Shown: positions 7,784 to 11,485 of the stretch, one piece after another
How positions within the stretch are numbered: position 1 is the first letter of the stretch
Layout of the letters: each line of letters begins with the position of its first letter
Assembly: GCA_036795455.1 (NCBI GenBank)
Contig: DAIRET010000087.1
Coordinates: forward strand, 1 to 11,485
DNA from: DAIRET01 sp036795455
GTDB taxonomy: Bacteria > Bacteroidota > Ignavibacteria > Ignavibacteriales > Ignavibacteriaceae
Direction: 5' to 3'
DNA: 11,485 nucleotides
Translations under genes and position numbers: made by a program
The notes under the pieces: model-generated
Told to the model about the DNA's origin: nothing
What the model saw: only the letters and a program-made list of their open reading frames with translations
Database searches by the model: none

Positions 7784-9424
7784 ATGTCATCAAAAATAAT
7801 TGAATATAATACCGAAGCACGTGCCAAATTAAAAAAAGGTGTTGATAAATTAAGCAACGCCGTAAAAGTTACATTGGGTCCTAAAGGAAGAAATGTAATT
7901 CTCGAAAAGAAGTTTGGCGCTCCAACAGTTACTAAAGACGGCGTAAGTGTTGCAAAAGAAATCGAACTTGAAGATGCAGTTGAAAATATGGGTGCACAGA
8001 TGGTTCGCGAAGTTGCTTCCAAAACAAGCGACGTTGCAGGCGACGGAACAACTACGGCAACCGTTTTAGCACAAGCTATCTATAACGAAGGATTAAAAAA
8101 TGTTACAGCAGGTGCTAACCCGATGGATTTGAAAAGAGGTATTGACCAGGCAGTAACTAAAATTGTTGCTTATTTGAAATCAATCAGCAAAAATGTTGAA
8201 GGAAGAACTGAAATTGCACAGGTCGGTTCTATTTCTGCAAATAACGATAAATCAATCGGTGATCTTATTGCAGATGCAATGGAAAAAGTTGGAAAAGACG
8301 GAGTAATCACAGTTGAAGAAAGCAAATCAGCCGATACAAATCTTGAAGTTGTTGAAGGTATGCAGTTCGACCGCGGTTATATTTCCCCTTACTTCGTTAC
8401 AGATGCTGAATCAATGGAAGCAGTACTTGAAGATCCTTTCATCTTGATTCACGATAAAAAAATCTCTGCAATGAAAGACCTTCTGCCGGTTCTTGAAAAA
8501 GTTGCTCAACAAGGAAAAGCACTTGTAATAATAGCTGAAGACCTTGAAGGCGAAGCTCTTGCAACTTTAGTAGTAAATAAATTAAGAGGAACCTTAAAAG
8601 TAGCTGCTGTAAAAGCACCCGGATTCGGCGACAGAAGAAAAGCTATGCTTGAAGATATTGCAATTCTTACAAGCGGAACAGTCATTTCCGAAGAACGCGG
8701 TTTCAAACTTGAAAATGCTACTATCTCTTATCTCGGTAGAGCTAAAAAAGTTGTAATTGATAAAGACAATACAACTATCGTTGAAGGCTCAGGTAAAACC
8801 GAAGATATTAAAAAGAGAATTAATGAAATTAAAGTTCAAATCGAAAAATCTACATCCGATTACGATAAAGAAAAACTCCAGGAAAGAATGGCAAAATTGT
8901 CAGGTGGAGTTGCAGTTCTAAAAATCGGTGCTTCTACTGAAGTAGAAATGAAAGAAAAGAAAGCACGTGTTGAAGACGCATTACATGCAACCAGAGCCGC
9001 AGTTGAAGAAGGAATTGTCCCTGGCGGCGGTGTTGCTTTTGTTCGTGCTATCTCTGTTCTTGAAGGATTAAAAGGTGAAAACCTTGATCAAACTACCGGT
9101 ATAAAGATAGTTGAAAGATCATTGGAAGAACCGTTAAGACAGATTGTGAATAATACCGGGCTCGAAGGTTCAGTTGTATTACAGAAAGTTAAAGAAGGTA
9201 AAGACGATTACGGCTTTAATGCTGCAACCGAAGTATATGAAAACCTTATTAAAGCCGGCGTAATTGACCCGACAAAGGTTACAAGAACAGCATTAGAGAA
9301 CGCAGCTTCTGTAGCTTCATTATTGATTACAACAGAAGCAGTTGTTTATGAAAAGAAAGAAGCTGAAAAAGCTCCTATGATGCCTCCTCCCGGAATGGGC
9401 GGTATGGGTGGAATGGACTATTAA
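7784..9424 (+). CDS. groEL: Chaperonin GroEL (Hsp60)
   Basis: Tetradecameric ATP-driven folding chamber. The 546-aa length is standard. The equatorial domain carries LGPKGRNV (31-38) and the nucleotide-binding DVAGDGTTTATVLAQ region, with the catalytic-type Asp87 in GDGTTT; other conserved blocks are GFGDRRKAMLEDIAILT and the late EEGIVPGGGVAFVRA. The C terminus has a glycine/methionine tail (MMPPPGMGGMGGMDY), with Asp-Tyr after the usual GGM repeats. AGGAG at 7771-7775 precedes ATG by eight bases. It is the second and last gene of the heat-shock operon, followed by a strong hairpin terminator. No anomalies seen. Confidence 0.99.
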   Translation: MSSKIIEYNTEARAKLKKGVDKLSNAVKVTLGPKGRNVILEKKFGAPTVTKDGVSVAKEIELEDAVENMGAQMVREVASKTSDVAGDGTTTATVLAQAIYNEGLKNVTAGANPMDLKRGIDQAVTKIVAYLKSISKNVEGRTEIAQVGSISANNDKSIGDLIADAMEKVGKDGVITVEESKSADTNLEVVEGMQFDRGYISPYFVTDAESMEAVLEDPFILIHDKKISAMKDLLPVLEKVAQQGKALVIIAEDLEGEALATLVVNKLRGTLKVAAVKAPGFGDRRKAMLEDIAILTSGTVISEERGFKLENATISYLGRAKKVVIDKDNTTIVEGSGKTEDIKKRINEIKVQIEKSTSDYDKEKLQERMAKLSGGVAVLKIGASTEVEMKEKKARVEDALHATRAAVEEGIVPGGGVAFVRAISVLEGLKGENLDQTTGIKIVERSLEEPLRQIVNNTGLEGSVVLQKVKEGKDDYGFNAATEVYENLIKAGVIDPTKVTRTALENAASVASLLITTEAVVYEKKEAEKAPMMPPPGMGGMGGMDY

Positions 9425-9443
9425 AATTAGTTTAGTTCAAATG

Positions 9444-9472
9444 AAAAAGGCGAAGATTTCTTCGCCTTTTTT
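9444..9472 (+). terminator. Rho-independent terminator of groESL
   Basis: A perfect 12-bp stem, AAAAAGGCGAAG (9444-9455) with CTTCGCCTTTTT (9460-9471), has an ATTT loop and ends in a T-run. It begins 19 bases after the groEL stop and, being near symmetrical with A and T tails, could act in both directions. Confidence 0.93.
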
Positions 9473-9506
9473 CTTATAAATGATTTTTAATTTATGAGAG
9501 AATCAC

Positions 9507-9518
9507 TATATTTGCACA
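9507..9518 (+). promoter_or_regulatory. Likely promoter -7 element for tRNA-Ser
   Basis: TATATTTGCACA contains an exact TAnnTTTG and is identical over 12 bases to the element at 7249-7260 on the other strand. Transcription would begin near 9520, giving a 5' leader of about 75 bases before the mature tRNA. No clear -33 element is visible. Confidence 0.55.
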
Positions 9519-9545
9519 CAATTTTTTGATTTTTCAGCAAAAAGA

Positions 9546-9596
9546 TGTGAGTGGCTAATCAGCCCTCCTTCAAAAGGTAAAACCTTTATCATCACA
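9546..9596 (+). other. Foldable tRNA leader (possible three-way junction)
   Basis: TGTGA (9546-9550) can pair with TCACA (9592-9596) and encloses two hairpins: GGCT-AATC-AGCC (9553-9564) and AAAGGT-AAA-ACCTTT (9573-9587). GTGAGTGGCT at 9547-9556 is identical to the tRNA-Ser D-arm at 9608-9617, so the segment may be a decayed tRNA relic. It does not itself form a standard tRNA. Function unknown; it ends directly before the tRNA 5' end. Confidence 0.35.
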
Positions 9597-9597
9597 C

Positions 9598-9686
9598 GGA
9601 GAGGTGGGTGAGTGGCTGAAACCAACGGTTTGCTAAACCGTCGTACGGGTAAATCTGTACCGCGAGTTCGAATCTCGCCCTCTCCG
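9598..9686 (+). tRNA. tRNA-Ser (anticodon GCU)
   Basis: An intact 89-base class II tRNA. The acceptor stem GGAGAGG (9598-9604) pairs with CCTCTCC (9679-9685), and the discriminator is G9686, as expected for serine. The anticodon stem ACGGT/ACCGT (9625-9629, 9637-9641) encloses the loop TTGCTAA with anticodon GCT at 9632-9634, which reads AGC/AGU. A long variable arm (about 9642-9660) and the T arm GCGAG-TTCGAAT-CTCGC follow. CCA is not encoded. The tRNA lies at the upstream edge of the tandem nuclease element, and its 3' end is shared with the repeat unit. No terminator follows it directly; the nearest is at 10405-10431. Confidence 0.97.
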
Positions 9687-9699
9687 CTCTAATTTTGTT

Positions 9700-9948
9700 A
9701 TGGAAAAGTTTTCTACATATATTCTTTTCTCCCCTTCTTCAAATAAACATTACTATGGTCATACATCTGATTTAGCTAAACGATTATTTGAACATAATAA
9801 TACTTCTACAGGCTTCACAAAAAAATATGCTCCCTGGGAATTAATCTATTTCGAAGAATTTAGTAGTCGTTCAGATGCTATGAAACGAGAAAAATATTTC
9901 AAGTCCTTTACCGGTTACAAATGGTTAAAAGAAAACAAGATTATCTAA
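9700..9948 (+). CDS. Small GIY-YIG nuclease, copy 1
   Basis: The 82-aa protein is a single GIY-YIG domain of the small stand-alone class (COG2827-like). YILFS at 7-11 and YYG at 18-20 correspond to the GIY and YIG strands; Arg28 and His32 (KRLFEHN) and the likely metal-binding Glu64 (MKREKYFKS) fill the remaining active-site positions. It should be catalytically competent, nicking or cutting DNA, but its target is unknown. There is no DNA-binding add-on domain. ATG comes 13 bases after the tRNA discriminator base, with no Shine-Dalgarno site (CTCTAATTTTGTT), so the message is probably the trailer of the tRNA transcript. The stop is four bases before a tRNA fragment. Position suggests that the enzyme acts on tRNA-Ser genes; this is inference. 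Confidence 0.9.
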   Translation: MEKFSTYILFSPSSNKHYYGHTSDLAKRLFEHNNTSTGFTKKYAPWELIYFEEFSSRSDAMKREKYFKSFTGYKWLKENKII

Positions 9949-9964
9949 ATACGGCTGAAACCAA

Positions 9965-9976
9965 TCCCTTAAGGGA
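9965..9976 (+). repeat. Palindrome in anticodon arm, fragment 1
   Basis: TCCCTTAAGGGA is a perfect 12-base palindrome that takes the place of seven tRNA bases (CGGTTTG at 9626-9632 in the intact gene). Confidence 0.9.
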
Positions 9977-10013
9977 CTAAACCGTCGTACGGGTAAATCT
10001 GTACCGCGAGTTC

Positions 10014-10029
10014 TCCCGCTACGCAGGGA
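10014..10029 (+). repeat. Palindrome in T loop, fragment 1
   Basis: TCCCGCTACGCAGGGA folds as a TCCC/GGGA stem continued by GC/GC around TAC, with one bulged A. It replaces GAATC (9670-9674 in the intact gene). It has the same TCCC/GGGA borders as the first palindrome and resembles short REP-like repeats. Confidence 0.88.
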
Positions 10030-10054
10030 TCGCCCTCTCCGCTCTAATTTTGTT

Positions 10055-10303
10055 ATGGAAAAGTTTTCTACATATATTCTTTTCTCCCCTTCTTCAAATA
10101 AACATTACTATGGTCATACATCTGATTTAGCTAAACGATTATTTGAACATAATAATACTTCTACAGGCTTCACAAAAAAATATGCTCCCTGGGAATTAAT
10201 CTATTTCGAAGAATTTAGTAGTCGTTCAGATGCTATGAAACGAGAAAAATATTTCAAGTCCTTTACCGGTTACAAATGGTTAAAAGAAAACAAGATTATC
10301 TAA
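10055..10303 (+). CDS. Small GIY-YIG nuclease, copy 2
   Basis: DNA and protein are identical to the copy at 9700-9948, with the same motifs (YIL at 7-9, YYG at 18-20, Arg28, His32, Glu64). It differs only in context: upstream is the palindrome-bearing tRNA fragment instead of an intact tRNA. The frame upstream of its ATG stays open through the fragment back to a TGA at 9956, but contains no start codon, so an N-terminal extension is unlikely. It again lacks a Shine-Dalgarno site. Lack of any difference between copies means there has been no time, or no freedom, for divergence. Confidence 0.9.
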   Translation: MEKFSTYILFSPSSNKHYYGHTSDLAKRLFEHNNTSTGFTKKYAPWELIYFEEFSSRSDAMKREKYFKSFTGYKWLKENKII

Positions 10304-10319
10304 ATACGGCTGAAACCAA

Positions 10320-10331
10320 TCCCTTAAGGGA
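10320..10331 (+). repeat. Palindrome in anticodon arm, fragment 2
   Basis: Same TCCCTTAAGGGA as at 9965-9976. Confidence 0.9.
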
Positions 10332-10368
10332 CTAAACCGTCGTACGGGTAAATCTGTACCGCGAGTTC

Positions 10369-10384
10369 TCCCGCTACGCAGGGA
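10369..10384 (+). repeat. Palindrome in T loop, fragment 2
   Basis: Same TCCCGCTACGCAGGGA as at 10014-10029. Confidence 0.88.
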
Positions 10385-10404
10385 TCGCCCTCTCCGCCAT
10401 TTTC

Positions 10405-10431
10405 AAAACTTCATTTCATTGAAGGTTTTTT
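10405..10431 (+). terminator. Terminator after the tRNA-Ser/GIY-YIG array
   Basis: AAAACTTCA (10405-10413) pairs with TGAAG-G-TTTT (10420-10429, one bulged G) around the loop TTTCAT and runs into a T-tract. It is the first terminator after tRNA-Ser, about 720 bases downstream of it, so both nuclease genes probably lie on the tRNA transcript. Confidence 0.7.
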
Positions 10432-10719
10432 ATTTCAATCTGTTCCAAACTTCTTCCGCTTCATTACAATTAAGATCGTATGAGATTTTGTAAACATAAT
10501 CAACAAACAAGCGTTGAAATATTACACAATGCTTTTGTTCGATTTTGGCGTTTTGAAAGCACTTTATCAATGTTCTATTCTATTTAAATTTTTAGTGTTG
10601 TATTATTATACATTCACTATTTTCAATAGTATTTCATAATTAAGAAAATCCAGCCTTAAACTATTATATTTCAATATGTTAAACTGTATCGTAAACTACT
10701 ACATTTCTTTGGCATTTTT
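10432..10719 (+). other. AT-rich intergenic stretch without a gene
   Basis: I see no coding frame on either strand. It holds a small inverted repeat (ACTATT-TTC-AATAGT, 10616-10630) and a TATATTTC at 10665-10672 that is one base from a -7 element and could be a distant promoter for the next gene. Nothing else is recognisable. Confidence 0.5.
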
Positions 10720-10740
10720 ATTGTACAATTTGTGAGACAA
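10720..10740 (+). promoter_or_regulatory. Paired TTGT/ACAA palindromes, possible operator
   Basis: The palindrome ATTGTACAAT (10720-10729) is followed directly by TTGT-GAG-ACAA (10730-10740). The half-sites are shared, which is the look of a double binding site for a dimeric regulator or an imperfect -7/-33 promoter region (TACAATTTG). It lies 43 bases before the GcvH-like gene. Confidence 0.35.
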
Positions 10741-10782
10741 TAAAAGTAGTAATTAAATCATTTAAATAACGAGGTAAACAAA

Positions 10783-11439
10783 ATGGTTGCGGTATTTGTC
10801 GTATTAACATTTGCACTTTTTCTTCTGATTGATTATTTCGTACTGAAAGCTCAAAAAAAAGAAAACACTGCTTCAGTAACTTACCAGGTTTTTGACAAAG
10901 GAAGCTTCCTTCTGCCGGAAGGATTTTTGCTTACCAGTGGACATACGTGGATTAAGCTATTAAAAGACGGGTTGGCTGTAATCGGAATAGACGAATTTGT
11001 ATTGAAAGCATTTCAAAGTATTAATTTAAAAAATGTACTAACGGAAGGCACACATGTTAAAAGAGGAGATGTTCTTTTTGAAGGTGTTGCCGGAAATAAA
11101 ATAATTCATTTTCGTTCCCCTATTGATGGAGAAGTTAAATTTGTAAGCAATAGCATTGAAAAAGTAAACGTTGATGATCCATATAATACTGAGTATGGAA
11201 TTACGGTTATCCCGAAAGATTTTATACAAAATTCGGCAAATTTCAAGTCCGGTAAAAATGGAGTAAACTGGTTGAAAGAGGAATTCAACAGGTTAAAAGA
11301 CTTCTTGGCACATCATACTTCCGAACCCGGAATTGCAGGTTTAACAATGGCTGACGGTGGAAATATAGTTGAGGGTGTGCTCTCAAATTTTGATGAGAAA
11401 ACTGTAAGTGAGTTCGAGAAAAACTTTCTTTCTATTTAA
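10783..11439 (+). CDS. Membrane-anchored GcvH-like (lipoyl-domain-fold) protein
   Basis: An N-terminal membrane helix (residues 1-19, VAVFVVLTFALFLLIDYFV, then LKAQKK) leads to a domain like glycine cleavage H protein: GHTWIKLL (53-60), the GIDEF strand (68-72), VLTEGTHVKRGDVLFEG (85-101), SPIDGEV (112-118), VNVDDPYNTEYG (128-139). The lipoyl-lysine region does not align cleanly: Lys106 is seven residues before the SP proline, whereas GcvH normally has eight, and the neighbouring sequence (NKIIHF) lacks the SVKAASD signature. It therefore may not be lipoylated and is unlikely to be the glycine cleavage subunit. GAGG at 10771-10774 precedes ATG by eight bases. The next gene starts 26 bases after the stop, so it probably leads an operon. 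Confidence 0.8.
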   Translation: MVAVFVVLTFALFLLIDYFVLKAQKKENTASVTYQVFDKGSFLLPEGFLLTSGHTWIKLLKDGLAVIGIDEFVLKAFQSINLKNVLTEGTHVKRGDVLFEGVAGNKIIHFRSPIDGEVKFVSNSIEKVNVDDPYNTEYGITVIPKDFIQNSANFKSGKNGVNWLKEEFNRLKDFLAHHTSEPGIAGLTMADGGNIVEGVLSNFDEKTVSEFEKNFLSI

Positions 11440-11465
11440 CACTTAAGTAATAATAGGTAATTGAA

Positions 11466-11485
11466 ATGAAAACTAATTATAGAAG
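11466..11485 (+). CDS. Start of a downstream gene, cut by the window edge
   Basis: ATG at 11466 opens a frame reading MKTNYR plus two bases of a seventh codon (Arg or Ser), 26 bases after the GcvH-like stop, with a weak AGGT upstream. Too short to identify. Confidence 0.4.

Larger units (their letters stand above)
9675..10029 (+). repeat. Tandem repeat copy 1 (355 bp)
   Basis: This unit contains the last 13 bases shared with the tRNA 3' end (TCGCCCTCTCCGC), the spacer, a GIY-YIG gene, and a tRNA-Ser 3' fragment up to the end of its second palindrome. By reading, it is identical to the next 355 bases. Its left border is where the intact tRNA and the palindrome-bearing fragment stop matching. 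Confidence 0.95.
9953..10041 (+). pseudogene. tRNA-Ser 3' fragment 1, interrupted by two palindromes
   Basis: It matches the intact tRNA from the D arm (GGCTGAAACCAA, like 9614-9625) to the discriminator base, except in two places. CGGTTTG (5' anticodon stem through G34) is replaced by TCCCTTAAGGGA, and GAATC (T loop and start of its 3' stem) is replaced by TCCCGCTACGCAGGGA. Everything between and after is identical. It lacks the 5' acceptor strand and a readable anticodon, so it cannot be a working tRNA. It lies between the two nuclease genes. Confidence 0.93.
10030..10384 (+). repeat. Tandem repeat copy 2 (355 bp)
   Basis: Perfect second copy of the preceding unit, followed by the first 13 bases of a third (10385-10397), after which the sequence diverges. 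Complete identity, including non-coding bases, points to a recent duplication or to homogenisation. An assembly artefact cannot be excluded from sequence alone. Confidence 0.95.
10308..10396 (+). pseudogene. tRNA-Ser 3' fragment 2, interrupted by two palindromes
   Basis: Identical to the fragment at 9953-10041, including both palindromes. Its right flank differs from that of the other two tRNA 3' ends (CATTTTC instead of TCTAATT) and leads within ten bases into a terminator hairpin. I read this as the original chromosomal flank of tRNA-Ser, pushed downstream by the nuclease units. Confidence 0.93.

Noticed and set aside
7777..8022. 81-codon minus-strand open frame, with similar ones at 7428-7688 and 8506-8706
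   Set aside because: Antisense shadows of groES and groEL; the plus-strand genes are beyond doubt and explain the sequence.
9546..9596. A second tRNA gene before tRNA-Ser
   Set aside because: Only 51 bases, with no 7-bp acceptor stem and no T arm; at best a relic.
9959..10054. Possible 32-codon N-terminal extension of GIY-YIG copy 2 through the tRNA fragment
   Set aside because: The frame is open but has no ATG, GTG or TTG; copy 1 cannot have the same extension.
9675..10397. CRISPR array or group I intron
   Set aside because: Only two units of 355 bp, no short direct repeats with unique spacers, and the tRNA upstream is uninterrupted, so no splicing is needed; no intron core seen.
11038..11288. 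Two minus-strand frames of 60-63 codons
   Set aside because: Antisense to the GcvH-like gene, whose domain pattern and ribosome-binding site are convincing.

Overview
The window looks like a stretch of an AT-rich genome from the Bacteroidota/Chlorobiota side of the tree; Ignavibacteria is my best guess, from overall protein feel and gene order rather than from a search. Supporting signs are a 12-base sequence matching the Bacteroidota -7 promoter consensus (TAnnTTTG) at two likely transcription starts, Shine-Dalgarno sites that are strong at some genes and absent at others, a CIRCE-controlled groESL operon, and a GroEL with a Gly-Met tail ending in Asp-Tyr.

Bases 1-7220, minus strand: nine genes with tiny gaps or overlaps, probably one operon read from a promoter near 7255. 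In transcription order they are a 61-aa two-segment membrane protein, an HNH nuclease, trpS, scpA, scpB, an RsuA/RluB-type pseudouridine synthase, a PBP4-type D-Ala-D-Ala carboxypeptidase, lysS, and the start of a secreted YfiM/DUF2279-type protein cut by the window edge. They serve tRNA charging, chromosome segregation, rRNA modification and cell-wall turnover. Two points stand out: the HNH nuclease is about 80 residues longer than its first canonical start codon allows and lacks any ATG/GTG/TTG at its true N terminus, and TrpRS carries a four-cysteine pattern like the [4Fe-4S] motif of Thermotoga maritima TrpRS.

Bases 7221-9472, plus strand: divergent groES-groEL with a -35 TTGACA promoter, a perfect CIRCE operator and a strong terminator.

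Bases 9473-10431, plus strand: the most unusual part. An intact tRNA-Ser(GCU) is followed 13 bases later by a small GIY-YIG nuclease gene, then by a 3' fragment of the same tRNA in which two segments are replaced by palindromes of the form TCCC...GGGA. This nuclease-plus-fragment unit (355 bp) is present twice in perfect tandem, and a terminator follows only the last fragment. This looks like a nuclease-associated element that inserts into or beside tRNA-Ser, keeps the functional tRNA at its upstream edge and displaces the old 3' end and terminator downstream.

Bases 10432-11485, plus strand: about 290 bp of AT-rich DNA with no gene, a pair of short palindromes, then a membrane-anchored GcvH-like protein and the first codons of another gene.
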